Assembly (NCBI RefSeq): GCF_022201045.2
Contig: NC_068558.1
Location: forward strand, 3,873,501 to 3,937,500
DNA length: 64,000 nt
Source of the DNA: Citrus sinensis
Lineage: Eukaryota; Streptophyta; Magnoliopsida; Sapindales; Rutaceae
Direction of reading: 5' to 3'
Part shown: one piece after another, positions 46,001 to 58,332 of the stretch
How the letters are laid out: each line of letters opens with the position of its first letter
How positions within the stretch are numbered: the stretch's first letter is position 1
Notes under the pieces: generated by a model
What the model saw: the letters and a program-made list of their open reading frames with translations, nothing else
Databases searched by the model: none
Told to the model about the DNA's origin: nothing
Made by a program: the position numbers and the translations under genes

Positions 46001-48047
46001 TTGACTGAAATATGACATTTTCTTCCAGTCACTGGGGGCTCTGCCTCTCTGGTTCAAGGTTCTTATGAGTATTATCATTATCTTCAAGATGGCTTTGATG
46101 ATTCGGTATGGGAATTTCTCTTTCGCTTCAGTAGTAGAATGTTTTAACATCGTTTTTAATCTTTCACAGCTTTAGATTCAATAAATTGAATCTTGATTGC
46201 TTGATGCATGTGCTAATTATTATACTCTTGACTGACGAGCGGAGCAGCCGACCTCACTACGTTCTCCCGTCGCGTCTCCAATCTACGATCTCTACGTCGT
46301 CAACTCATAGTAGAAGCTTTATCTTGTATTGTGCATTTGGCACTTGTGAAACACAAAAATTTGAAAATTATGAGTGCTTTGTCGTGGATGTTTAAATGGT
46401 CAACTTTTTCCCTTGTGTGGTATAACCATCTTTGTTTTGCTTTAAATTATTACTTATTCTTATGCAAACCATACTCTGTGATGTATGCATCGTAAGTTCA
46501 GAACCCTAATTACCCCTATAGGAAATTATCCATTCCACCAATCTGTTTGCAGAATTGAAAACTAAGATCTCAACCCTCTCCAAATTAATATTAAATCCAA
46601 AATTCTTTGACTAGTAATCGGTGTGTGCCAACGAGATAGTAAAACCACAGAGACACTGAGCTGTTCTACATTATTTTTTCTGGATTCACCTGTTTTTATT
46701 ATGCGCAAGCAATGAAGTGGATTTTCCTGGCTAATGGAGGGCTCTAATTGGTTAAAATTCGGGGTTATTTTTGTTTGTATAATCTTGTATCGGCTATTAC
46801 ATTTGTTTGGGATTTCTGTTTTGATTGAAATTGAGATACAAAATTGCAAACGAATTTTGCCATGATTGCCGTTTATATTGGGATTTCTACTGCTAATTCA
46901 TTTATATATCACTTCCTAGGGCTGGGGTTGTGCATACCGCTCTCTCCAGACTATCATTTCATGGTTTAGGCTCCAACATTACACCTCTGTAGATGTTCCG
47001 TCACATAGGTACGTGAGCACCTAGAGCTTGCTAAGGTCTTTTTTTCTTCTATCTTCCCAATTTTCTTCTGCTGTTATTTGACAGTCTAGCCCACTGCAAC
47101 AAACTGTGATTCTTTTGATATGTATAAATTATATGCAAATCAGTCTTTTGTATCTTTCTTCATGCTTTCTTCTAATGCATGTTATAGTCATGCAGATTTA
47201 AAATGAATACGTTTCATTTTTGTGGTATCAACATCATGTGATTTGATTTGACAAAGTGTTTTCTTTCAGGGAAATACAGCAGGCACTTGTAGATATTGGT
47301 GATAAGGATCCTTCTTTTGTTGGTTCGCGTGAATGGATTGGTGCCATTGAGTTGAGCTTTGTTTTGGATAAACTTCTGGGTGTAAGTATGCCTATCCATC
47401 TCTGAAATCATATTGCACAGGGACTAGAGAATGAGGTGAAAAAGTGAAACGCCAATTTATATCTGAAAATAATTTTAAGACTTGCGTAATCTTGCTGTAA
47501 AATGCTTTTGTGATTTAACAGGATTAAGTTGGTGATTGAGCAGGTTAGTTGCAAAGTCTTAAATGTCAGATCTGGAGCTGAGCTCCCTGAAAAATGTCGA
47601 GAGCTGGCCTTGCACTTTGAGAGTCAAGGGACGCCCATTATGATTGGTCAGTTGTACAAATAATGTTTGTCTTCCTATTATTTGGCATGTATTTACAGCT
47701 TTCTCTGATAATGATAATAACCCAAAATTTACAAATATATTGTAGCACTGATGTTCATATACACTTAATAATAATGTCTATAACTCTTTGGAATAATATC
47801 TTGGTAAATGATTGCAGGTGGTGGTGTTCTTGCATACACACTTTTAGGAGTTGATTACAATGAAGCCAGCGGAGATTGTGCATTTCTCATTCTTGATCCT
47901 CACTATACAGGCAATGATGAGCACAAGAAAATTGTAAATGGAGGATGGTGTGGGTGGAAGAAAGCTGTTGATAGCAAGGGAAAGAATTTCTTTTTGCATG
48001 ATAAATTTTATAACCTTCTGCTTCCGCAGAGGCCCAGCATGGTGTAG
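43049..48047 (+). CDS. UFSP2: UFM1-specific protease 2 (UFSP2-type cysteine protease), 13 exons, 642 aa
   Basis: Exons: 43049-43217, 43312-43668, 43912-44177, 44329-44416, 44543-44718, 45044-45134, 45627-45749, 45892-45939, 46029-46105, 46920-47008, 47270-47381, 47544-47646 and 47818-48047. All are GT-AG, 1929 nt in total. The first in-frame ATG is used. The C78 peptidase domain occupies about residues 445-642: catalytic Cys469 in [13 protein letters not shown], with Asp592 and His594 in LILDPHYTG. The Cys-to-Asp spacing matches human UFSP2 (C302, D426) within one residue. The long N-terminal part is the plant/animal UFSP2 extension. The enzyme matures the ubiquitin-like UFM1 precursor and removes UFM1 from targets, linked to ER and ribosome quality control. 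Length matches Arabidopsis At3g48380 (about 645 aa). Confidence 0.95.
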
Positions 48048-48596
48048 TCGATGCTCGGATTATAAGCGAGGGGTGTGACTGCGTTTTTAATTCTTTCATT
48101 CAAATTGAAATGCTAGCTTTTTGGTTGGAAACATGTGATGGAAAAAAGTGAAATGTAGAAGAACGTACCGGGAGTAATATCAGGTTGCTTCTTTTATTTT
48201 TGGAGAATGTCGGTGTTTGTTAAATGACCGACGGTGATAATCCTCCTAACCTTGGAATGGAAGTTGCTAAACACTCTCATCAGCGATCCTTGATGAGATT
48301 AAATATTTCCATCATTTCAATGTACCAGTAGCCACCGTCTAATGTCATGGAATTTCAATTTGCAAGATTTAAAAAATATGCTGCAATTGTTCTCAGCAAT
48401 CCAGTTAATGGAAAAACGATTGGGCAAGTCACGTGGGTTGGAAAATCGATCTTTTCGTTACTGAAACGCACCGTTTAAGTATATATGCGCGTGTGTTTTT
48501 TGTCTTTTTGGCTTTTGGGGTTCCTTCATCCATCGAGAAACAGGGCTTATTTACCTTTGCTGTCTATTATGGTTTTATCCATCCATAGGCGACGCT

Positions 48597-51319
48597 ATGT
48601 CTGCTTCCACTTACCGAGGCTTCGCATTTTCAGTTCCATTCATAGACAGCCATTGCCCAACTCACCACCTCTCAAAACCTCACCTCTCCCAGTCCCTCCT
48701 CCACTCAAAACCCATTAAAGCTTATATAGCTCTCTCTGCAATCACACCAACCACTTCCTCCACCACTCATTCTTCCCGGCAAATTTTCCTTCCTTTCCTT
48801 CAACAACAACGACAAGACCCAAATCCTCAAAATGAAAATCATGAAGAAGAAGAAGAAGAAGACGAAGAAGAAGAAGCAATAGACCCACTTCTCAAATTCT
48901 TCAAATCGCAAACCCCAACCCAGGACCCACCTGCCCTCGGCAAACTTTCTCTCCAGAAAAACCGCCGTTCTTCTTGGCACCTCTCTCCCCATGTCAATTC
49001 CCCCAATCAATCAGAATCCGATATCAACGACATTTCCTTGGAAGATGAAGCGAAACAGCAAATGGGTTCTTTGCCTGATGGCATTGTCGGAGAAATTTTA
49101 CGAATTGCAAGGAACATGCCAGAGAATTCAACGTTAGGTGAGATGCTGGAAGTTGATTTCAAGGGAAGAGTTAGTAAAAGAGAATGCGTGCAATTGTTGG
49201 AGTTGATGGCTAACGACGGTCTTTTAGGGTGCTGCTTGTATTTTTATGAGTGGATGAGATTGCAGGAGCCTTCTCTTGTTTCGCCACGTGCGTGTTCGGT
49301 TTTGTTTCCGGTTTTGGGGAGGGCTAGAATGGGAGATGATTTGATGGTCTTGTTTAAGAATTTGCCTCAAAGCAAAGAGTTTCGGGACGCTCATGTTTAT
49401 AATGCTGCTATTTCTGGGCTTTTTTGGTGTGGAAGGTATGGGACTGTTGTTCTGTTTTGATTTAATGCTCATTATGTGTTGAGGTGGATTGTGAAGTTGC
49501 TTGAGAACAACAAAGAAAAATAAATTTGCAACTATTAAAAATTTCATACTTTGCTCACCCTTGCTTTAGTTTGGGTTCCATTATGTCAAGTGGAAAAGTT
49601 TGTAAGAAATTCTTTTAGAGAACCTGTGTTCATGATATGCATAGGTAAAAATTTAAATGAGGTTGGATATTGTTTGTTCATAAATATTTTTTGCTACTTT
49701 GTACGGTGCTATAGTCTTTATATTTAATTCTGCTACGTCATTTGTGATACTGGGGAGGGGATGAGTCTAGCAGTATATTGTAAGATTGATTCTTACTGAG
49801 TACAGCTTGCTGCTTTTCATGATTTTACTTTCTGTCAATGTAAATGGAGATTTTTTTTTTCCTGGTGGTTTGGAAAATTAACTAGTAAACTATTTGAGAA
49901 CAACTGTCAGGTTGCATTTCCAAGCAAAGGAAGAAAGATCTTAACCATAAAGTATTGTTTTTCCAACACTTAGTAGGGCTTATTTTGAATTTCTAATAAC
50001 TTATCAGGTATGATGATGCGTGGAAGGCATATGAGGCAATGGAAGCAAATAATGTCCGTCCAGATCATGTGACTTGTTCTATAATGATTACAGCCATGAG
50101 GAAAAACAGTCGGAGTGCAAAAGAAGCATGGGAATTCTTTGAGAAAATGAACAGAAAAGGCGTCAAATTGAGTCAAGAAGTTGTGGGTGCTCTAATGAAA
50201 TCATTTTGTGATGAGGGGCTTAAGAATGAAGCCCTTATTATTCAAATGGAAATGGAGAAGAAAGGCATCCCTTCAAATGCCATTGTATATAACACTTTAA
50301 TTAATGCTTATTGCAAGTCCAACCAACTTGAAGAAGCTGAAGGTCTTTTTCAAGAGATGAAAACAAAAGGCCTTAAGCCTACGTCTGCTACCTTTAACAT
50401 CCTTATGGATGCATACAGCAGAAGAATGCAGCCTGAGATTGTTGAGAAGCTTTTACTCGAATTGGAGGATATGGGATTGGAGCCTAATGCCAAATCTTAT
50501 ACATGTCTAATCAGTGCTTATGGGAGGCCGAGGAAGATGAGCGACATGGCTGCAGATGCATTCTTAAGGATGAAAAGAGTTGGTATAAAACCAACTTCAC
50601 ATTCTTATACAGCACTTATCCATGCTTATTCAGTTGGTGGCTGGCATGAGAAAGCTTATGCTGCATTTGAAAACATGCTAAGGGAAGAAATTAAACCTTC
50701 CATAGAGACCTACACAGCTCTACTGGATGCATTTAGGCGTTCTGGTGACACAGGAATGATGATGAAAATTTGGAAATTGATGATGAGTGAAAAAGTTGAA
50801 GGCACGCGGGTGACATTTAACATTCTTCTTGATGGATTTGCTAAACAAGGTCAGTACCTTGAAGCTAGGGATGTAGTATCTGAGTTTGGGAAGATTGGAT
50901 TACAGCCAACATTAATGACGTATAATATGCTGATGAATGCATATGGACGGGGAGGGCAAACGTCGAAGTTGCCCCAGCTGTTGAAAGAAATGGCAACTCT
51001 AAATATAAAACCTGATTCAGTTACTTATTCCACCATGATCTATGCATTTGTTCGTGTTCGTGATTTTAAAAGGGCCTTTTTTTATCACAAGCAGATGGTG
51101 AAAAGCGGGCAAGTCCCAGATGTTAAGTCGTATGAGAAGCTAAGGTCAATTTTGGATGTTAAAGTGGCAACAAAGAACAGAAGGGACAAGAGTGCCATAC
51201 TTGGTATAATTAATAGCAAAATGGGAATGGTGAAGGCTAAGAAGAAGGGAAAGAAAGATGAATTCTGGAAGTATAAGAAAAGGCATCCAAGAACTCAAAG
51301 CCATGCTCATAATGGATAG
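48597..51319 (+). CDS. EMB1006: Pentatricopeptide repeat protein, plastid-targeted, EMB1006-like, 2 exons, 716 aa
   Basis: Exons 48597-49435 and 50008-51319 join in frame (2151 nt). The N-terminus is Ser/Thr/Pro-rich without acids for about 75 residues, like a chloroplast transit peptide, then has an acidic EEEEEEDEEEEA tract. Eleven P-type PPR motifs follow from about residue 264 to 649 (for example VYNTLINAYCKSNQLEEAEG and SYTALIHAYSVGGWHEKAYA). There is no E, DYW or SMR domain. The tail is very basic (KAKKKGKKDEFWKYKKRH). P-type PPR proteins bind specific organelle RNAs for processing, stability or translation; EMB1006 loss in Arabidopsis stops embryo development. The intron is flanked by a 7-bp direct repeat, AGGTATG. 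The gene starts only about 550 bp after the UFSP2 stop. Orthology to EMB1006 is from recognition, not alignment. Confidence 0.88.
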
Positions 51320-52660
51320 CGATGATGCTACTGATGGAGTTTTGTGATAATTAGAATTCTCATTTGGTCTAATTGGCGTCTCACTGCTGGAAAGGTCCGT
51401 CTTCGGTTAGTATTGTGATGTTTAGTCCTGCATATTGTTTGACTTTGCCTTTGAAATGGTTCATCTCTCCGAGACATATCTCAGCTTTTTAAAAGAAAAC
51501 CATAACAACACTGAAGCGCATTAGAAAATTCTTGGTATCCTTTATCAGACCAGAAGATGGGCTATAGTGAATTCATACAAGTATTGAGATGTTTTCTAGG
51601 TGAATATTTTGCGCATACTTTTAAGTGTATAGAAATACTGTTGTTGGTTTTCAAACTCGCTTTACGTCACATTCCCAACTTAGCTTCCCTCTCAACATTT
51701 CTCTTAGTTAAATTCCACATTCGAGTAAAATTGATTAGTCAGGTATTTTTGAACTTGTCCTCTTATGCTTGTCATTTATAGCAATAATCCTCCAAACTCA
51801 GATGCTTTTGACTAATTCGAAGGATGATTATGCCTGTCATTTTTCCCTATTCCCTTCAGTTGTTAAAGAGTAAGAAATCTCCTCTACTTCGCAGTTAGAC
51901 CTCGATCCTCGTTCATCTTCAATGCTTATCATGAATCATCAAGAATTGCATGACGGTGCCGCTGCCACACCATCAAATGTTCATTAAAGCATCATCTTCA
52001 TTGTCCATGAAGCCTTACCCTACTTAACAACTTTTGACCCACATGACTTCCTTAACACTTCGTATTTTGCAACTTACAAAATTCAATTTCCCATTAAAAA
52101 TTAGAGCTTATATTATCAGGTTTCCAAAAACCTCACAAGCTGAGACCTCCTTTTTGTCAAGTTAATAATCGAGCTTCACAGATTTTGCTAGAATTATCAG
52201 CATTAGGCACTAATGCCCAATAAGGTAAATTGCATCGTTGTAAATTGTCCTGAAGAGATTTTTTAATCTAGTCGTGGGCATCCACGGCAGATACAGAAAT
52301 TACATTAAACAGTAATAAAGACCTGGAAAAATTTTTTTCTGAAATTGGATATTCATTCATTAATTACCTTAATGTACTCAATTGGACAAAAATTTGTCCA
52401 ATCGAAGACCCTTACGTAGAGGAGACCACGCACCACTGGGAGTCGGAAAGCATTACCCAACTAAGCAAATTTCTTGACAGGCAAGCATTTTAGCAAGCTA
52501 ATTATCATTTCCTCATTGAACATAATCTACTTTAAATAAGGATATTTCTGTAATTGAAGATACCAAAAACCCTAAAACGAGGTACCTGGCGCTCTAGCGA
52601 ACGAGCCGGGTGGAAGCACAAGACAGGCAACAACAAATAAAACTGGCTGCAGCGGCAACG
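51320..52660. other. PPR gene 3' flank and MRF upstream region; no other gene
   Basis: Short ORFs only (for example 51557-51781). No repeat or domain was recognised. The right end grades into the MRF promoter. Confidence 0.55.
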
Positions 52661-52661
52661 C

Positions 52662-52743
52662 CACGTGGACATTCAAAATTGTTGTAATACCCAAAATCCC
52701 CTGTGATGACGTGTACCCGTAACCGCAGCCTCCCTATATAAAT
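52662..52743 (+). promoter_or_regulatory. Core promoter of the MRF gene: G-box and TATA box
   Basis: A perfect G-box (CACGTG, 52662-52667, in GCCACGTGGAC), a TGACGTGT word (52707-52714) and a TATA box (CTATATAAAT, 52734-52743) precede a pyrimidine-rich stretch (CACTCCCTCTCTCTCATTTT) where transcription probably starts. G-box and TGACG sites are known targets of bZIP factors. Confidence 0.6.
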
Positions 52744-53058
52744 TCCCTGTCACTCCCTCTCTCTCATTTTCATTCTCATCCATTTCTCTTCTCACACTCA
52801 CAACGGATTGAGACACAACAAAGAGACACTCGGATTCGGATCCGCTGTTTAAGCGACCCGGAGCTTCGTTTGTGATCTAGGGTTTGTGACACGGAGGTTC
52901 TTATTCGTTTTCTTTTTCTTTTTTTGGGTTCTGTTTGTGGTTAGAATCGGATTTGGAGATCCGATTTGCTTCTCCTGTCTTGGCTCGAGATCCGGGCCAA
53001 GTACAGAAGAATCGGATTCGGGTTCTGGATTCAATCTTCTTCAAGTTTACGCACTAAG

Positions 53059-53424
53059 GTAAGCGAGCACACTCTTTCTTCCAACTATTTTTGAAAATAA
53101 GTGTAGATTCTTTACTGTGACTAAGAAAATAAGTAATGTTATTATTTTCTTTCATTTTCTTAGCTATCAAACATAGTAAAGTTCTAAAGCATTTTTACCG
53201 TTATTCCGTTTCTTTTATATTCTTTATTAGTTATTTAATCGTATTAAGTAGTAGGCTGAGAGCTATTTTTAAACTATGATGCCTCTAGGTTCTTGAATTA
53301 AAAGGAAAAAAAATGGAAATAATGTTGGAAGTTGGAACGAAAGGCTATGTTGTCGAATCTTTAGATGATGTGTATTATTAATCTTGTTCTTCCTTTTTTT
53401 TAAATTGTTTATTTTATTTTTTAG
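53059..53424 (+). other. 5'-UTR intron of the MRF gene
   Basis: The donor CTAAG/GTAAGC (53058/53059) and an acceptor TTTTTTAG (ending 53424) enclose T-rich sequence. The leader exon (about 52765-53058) contains no ATG that I can see, so the start at 53457 is the first in the spliced mRNA. Confidence 0.65.
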
Positions 53425-53456
53425 ATTTAAGCATTAGATATATTTGGTAAGTGTAA

Positions 53457-56400
53457 ATGGCGTCGACTGAGGGATTTCTGACGGAGGAGCAGAGGGAAAC
53501 GTTGAAAATAGCTACCCAAAATGCGGAAGTTTTGTCCTCGTCTCCAAAATCTCCAACATCTTTACTTTCTGAGCATTATTTGAAAGTTCCAGCTGGTGGC
53601 AAGGCGCCGAATGTTGGAATTGCTGTAAGACATGTGCGTAGGTCACACTCTGGAAAGTTAGTGCGCGTGAAGAAGGGTGAGTTTAGCACTTACATGCAGT
53701 TTTTCTATATGGTAATTAGTTATCTAGGCTTTAGGAGATTGATAAAGTTTCTTTCTATATTTGACCATTTCTTGTGCTTTTATCAGACCTTTTATATCTT
53801 TGGTTTTTTTTTTTTTTTTGGCACCCTATTTCTGGAACGAGTTACGTTTATTGTTTGTGTGCTATTATCTTTCAGATCTTTCTCTTCAATATACATTAAG
53901 TTTGCCATTGCCAAAATAGCCACTAGATTCAAACAAACAAGTTTGAAATTATTATGAAGTTTCCAAATAACATGAGCTTTTAGGTGTGGAACTTTATGAT
54001 CACTTCATCTGAGAACCTACTGTCCTGTGACACTGGTATAAGCCTGCCGGTTTCTGGCTTTACCAGCACGTGGTCAGGAATTGAAATTTTAACTGCTGTT
54101 GTCATTTTTATCTTTCTTCTGTGTTATCTAAATATCATATAATAGATTTTGTTGTTCAATCTGCGATTATGCTTCATGTTTCATCAGTGGTAAAAGCCAT
54201 GAAATCTATCTATAAGTGAAATTCTTTTCAGATGGCTTCCATGGATGATTTGCACTTTGCTTAGTGCCAACTGGTAAATTTGGTTTTGTTTCTTTTCTGT
54301 TTTAAAGGGGAAAAAGAATGCAGGGAGATCTGAAATTCATAAATAATATGTGATGCATACCAGAAAAACCTTATGGGGATGGTTTTAGAGACTTGGAGCA
54401 TAGCGGCATGGAACGAGGAGAATTTCTCATTCTAGTTGGAAGGCTGCTAAGGCTTAAACTGGGTCATCACTTCATGCTTTAAGATTGGTTTCATCCATTG
54501 GGAGTTGAATAAGTGGATGAACTGAACTTGAACATACGCCATTTTTATGATCCTGTTCATGAAGTAACTTGTGTATGCCAGGGATTATGATAACCTCATA
54601 TGTCTCACTCGAAATTTGTGCATTTTCGCATGGTTTTGTGTAGGTTTTAAGTAGACACTTAAATAGCCAACTGAATTTGCAAAGAACTAGCATGTATTGT
54701 ATACAATCACTGGGAAGTTGGTCTTCTTTGCATTATCGCTTATGAAAAAGAATTCTGAGTAATTTTTTTTTTAATAGTATGTATATTATGGTTGGTGGAC
54801 TTGTTTTCTTACACATAACCTAGTTCTAAATGGGTGCCAGTGAATGGTGCTGGATTTCTTTTATACCTGATTATTTTAACTTGCATTAGTCGTATTTCAT
54901 GATTGCTTAAAGCAGCGTTCTTCCTTAATCTGATGTTAATTTGCTACTGTACCCTTTGAAAAATGGTTGTAGATGGTGCTGGTGGCAAGGGCACATGGGG
55001 CAAACTGCTTGACACTGATGTTGAATCACATATTGATAGAAATGATCCTAACTATGACAGTGGAGAGGTAACCACACTTTCCTTTTTCCACTCATAGTGT
55101 TTCTAATTAGGTATAGGACTATAGTCTCATACTTTGGTTTTACTCATAAATTGCTTTTACCGGTGATTTATATGTAATTATAAATTGATCTTCTTTTATC
55201 CTTCTTTCGATAGGAACCTTATCAACTTGTGGGGGCTACTATCTCAGACCCCTTGGATGATTACAAGAAAGCTGTTGCTTCCATCATAGAGGAATACTTT
55301 AGCACTGGAGATGTGGAAGTGGCTGCATCAGACCTCAGGGAACTTGGCTCCAGTGAATATCATCCTTACTTTATCAAGAGGCTTGTTTCCATGGCCATGG
55401 ACAGGCACGATAAGGAGAAGGAGATGGCTTCAGTTCTGCTTTCAGCACTATATGCTGATGTCATTAGCCCAGATCAGATTAGGGATGGGTTTGTCATTCT
55501 TCTTGAGTCTGCTGATGATCTGGCAGTTGACATACTAGATGCAGTTGATATTCTTGCTTTGTTCGTTGCTCGTGCTGTGGTTGATGACATACTTCCTCCT
55601 GCTTTTCTCACAAGGGCAAAGAAAACACTTCCAGCATCCTCAAAAGGATTTCAGGTCATTCAAACTGCTGAGAAGAGCTATCTCTCAGCTCCACACCATG
55701 CAGAACTTGTGGAGAGGAGGTGGGGTGGTAGCACTCACATCACCGTTGAGGAAGTGAAGAAAAAGATTGCTGATCTGTTGAGGGAATATGTTGAGAGTGG
55801 AGATGCTTTTGAGGCCTGTAGGTGCATAAGGGAGCTAGGTGTTTCATTCTTCCATCATGAAGTGGTTAAAAGGGCTTTGGTTCTCGCAATGGAGATTCGA
55901 ACAGCTGAACCACTTATATTAAAGCTGTTAAAGGAAGCAGCTGAGGAAGGCCTGATTAGTTCCAGTCAAATGGCAAAAGGATTTGCTAGGTTAGAAGAGA
56001 GCCTTGATGACCTTGCTCTTGACATTCCATCTGCGAGGAACTTGTTCCAATCAATTGTCCCAGTGGCTATTTCTGAAGGGTGGCTAGATGCTTCATTCAT
56101 GAAGTCTTTGGGGGAGGACGGAAGGGTACAACAAGAAGATGAAAAGGTGAAGCGCTACAAGGAGGAGGTCGTGACCATAATTCATGAGTATTTTCTTTCA
56201 GATGACATTCCTGAACTCATCCGAAGTCTTGAAGATCTGGGGGCACCTGAATTTAATCCAATTTTCCTGAAGAAGGTGATCACCCTTGCTATGGACAGGA
56301 AGAATAGAGAGAAAGAAATGGCGTCTGTTTTGCTTTCTGCTCTTCACATTGAGATCTTCTCAACTGAAGATATTGTGAATGGTTTCGTCATGCTCCTCGA

Positions 56401-57031
56401 ATCTGCAGAAGATACAGCATTGGACATCCTGGATGCTTCAAATGAGCTTGCTCTTTTTCTAGCTAGGGCTGTGATTGATGATGTCTTGGCTCCTCTGAAT
56501 TTAGAAGAGATCAGTAGCAAATTGCCACCGAATTGTAGTGGGAGTGAGACTGTGCGTGTGGCTCGATCGCTCATTGCTGCTCGTCATGCAGGTGAGAGGC
56601 TTCTTAGGTGCTGGGGAGGTGGGACTGGCTGGGCCGTGGAGGACGCAAAGGACAAGATAATGAAGCTCCTGGAAGAGTATGAAAGTGGAGGTGTTGTAAG
56701 TGAAGCTTGCCAGTGTATCCGTGATCTTGGAATGCCTTTCTTTAATCATGAAGTGGTGAAGAAGGCGTTAGTCATGGCTATGGAGAAGAAGAATGACAGG
56801 ATGCTGGACCTGCTGCAGGAATGCTTCAGTGAAGGGCTAATCACTACCAATCAGATGACCAAAGGGTTCACCAGGATCAAGGATGGGCTCGATGATCTGG
56901 CTCTGGACATTCCAAACGCAAAGGAGAAATTCACTTTCTATGTCGAGTATGCTCGGAAGAAAGGGTGGCTCCTACCAGCCTTTGGATCATGTGTGGCCGA
57001 TGCTTCACCTCTTCCAGCTGTAGCTACTTGA
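53457..57031 (+). CDS. MRF1: MA3-domain translation regulatory factor (MRF/ECIP1 family), 3 coding exons, 710 aa
   Basis: Coding exons: 53457-53676, 54973-55067 and 55214-57031 (2133 nt, frame continuous). A disordered N-terminus with a basophilic kinase-like site (RRSHSG, about residues 59-64) is followed by four MA3 domains of PDCD4/eIF4G type at about residues 118-239, 282-403, 416-537 and 580-700. Domains 1 and 3 resemble each other (EEYFSTGD and HEYFLSDD starts), as do 2 and 4 (ECRSIRELG-like CRCIRELG and CQCIRDLG), pointing to an ancient pair duplication. Arabidopsis MRFs bind eIF4A and ribosomes, act downstream of TOR and S6 kinase, and support translation under energy shortage; ECIP1 also contacts ethylene receptors and EIN2. 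The MRF1 label rests on the next gene being the At5g63200-type TPR gene. Confidence 0.94.
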
Positions 57032-58332
57032 GAAGAATTTGAGTCTTGCTATTTTCTCTCGAATGTGGTTGCCTATTACCTCTCCTCTACTGCTCTGCGC
57101 TTCAAAGGTGGATAGATAGATGATTTGGGCTGTCTGGATTCCTTCTGTTGTTTTCTTCTTTTCTTCTCTTGTGATGATGGACATTCTTATGGTCCCATCC
57201 AATGTATAAAGTTGGTTCCTTGTTTCATCAACATAGCTTTAGGCTCATCAGATTCAAGATTTACGTTAATTAGAAATTTAGATGCGATACTCTGTTGCTC
57301 ATGCATGCAATATGACGTTTAGGGTGTTATTTTTTCCCCCCCTTTTTTTTTATGGAATCTAATTCCCTTTTTGTTAAAGCTTTAGAGGCTGATTTTATTT
57401 CGATCAATTTAGAAGCTTCGTTTTAAGATGACAGATAGCTATTAGCTATATAAATAATAAACAATCTGATTTTCGAAAAACAGATAACAATAGATTATAC
57501 GTGTATAAAATGAGTTTCTGGACGCTATTGCACACTATAATTACTTTCAAATATAATATATAATACAATATTTTTAATTACGAAGAACTTTTATTTTAAG
57601 AAAAAGAGGAAAAATGGTCCAAAAGGGTAGTCGCGGTTGACCGCTCTGATTCTTCCTTTCTAATTAATTTCTTTTATTTTTATAATAATTTTTTTCATAA
57701 ACATAAAAATATAAATATAATTTCAGAAACTCTTAGTCACTTTTCATCACTATTGTCACGACCTTAAGTCACCGTATTACTGGCCCTCAGCCATCAATTT
57801 ACTCTACTAATAAATTTCTCAATTGCTCCCGATCAAAATTATGTATTTATTTGAAACAAGATTGATATGATAGTATCAAAATTAAAATAATATCAAATAA
57901 AAATAGAGAGAAAATAATTTTGGTATAAGAATCACAAAATTATAAAGTAACAGGAATGAATGGTAAATAATGACAATGGAATAACAATAAAGTGACTGAA
58001 GTTGAAATGAATGATAAAAAATAGTGTCGATTAGGATTTCTGGAAATATTTTAATTTTTAATTAAATTTTTATCTATTAATGTAGATAATTTTAGAAATA
58101 GGTGAACTTTATTGAGCCGAACAGTGGGAGCTGGTGAAAGAAATTGGGCGGTTAAATGTCACCGTCGGTCCAAAAAGTAAAAGAAACTACTAGGTTGTTG
58201 GGCTCCTTGTAGCAACTAAAAGGAAAGTGAGCCCATGCCCAAGCCCAAATCTGGGCAGGTCTACAAATGGAATCTGTTGTCGACCGATCGTCTTTCTTCT
58301 TCTTCGTCTTCGTCCTTTTCATCTGAGGAGTT
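57032..58332. other. MRF 3' flank and TPR gene upstream region
   Basis: AT-rich spacer (57420-58140) with A/T runs and no ORF of note. Nothing else was recognised. Confidence 0.55.

Noticed and set aside
48705-49010. 101-codon minus-strand ORF opposite the PPR gene
   Set aside because: The poly-Phe run is the reverse of the Glu-rich tract in the plus-strand PPR reading.
56344-56749. Minus-strand ORFs inside the MRF gene
   Set aside because: They are antisense shadows of a continuous 606-codon exon with clear MA3 domains.
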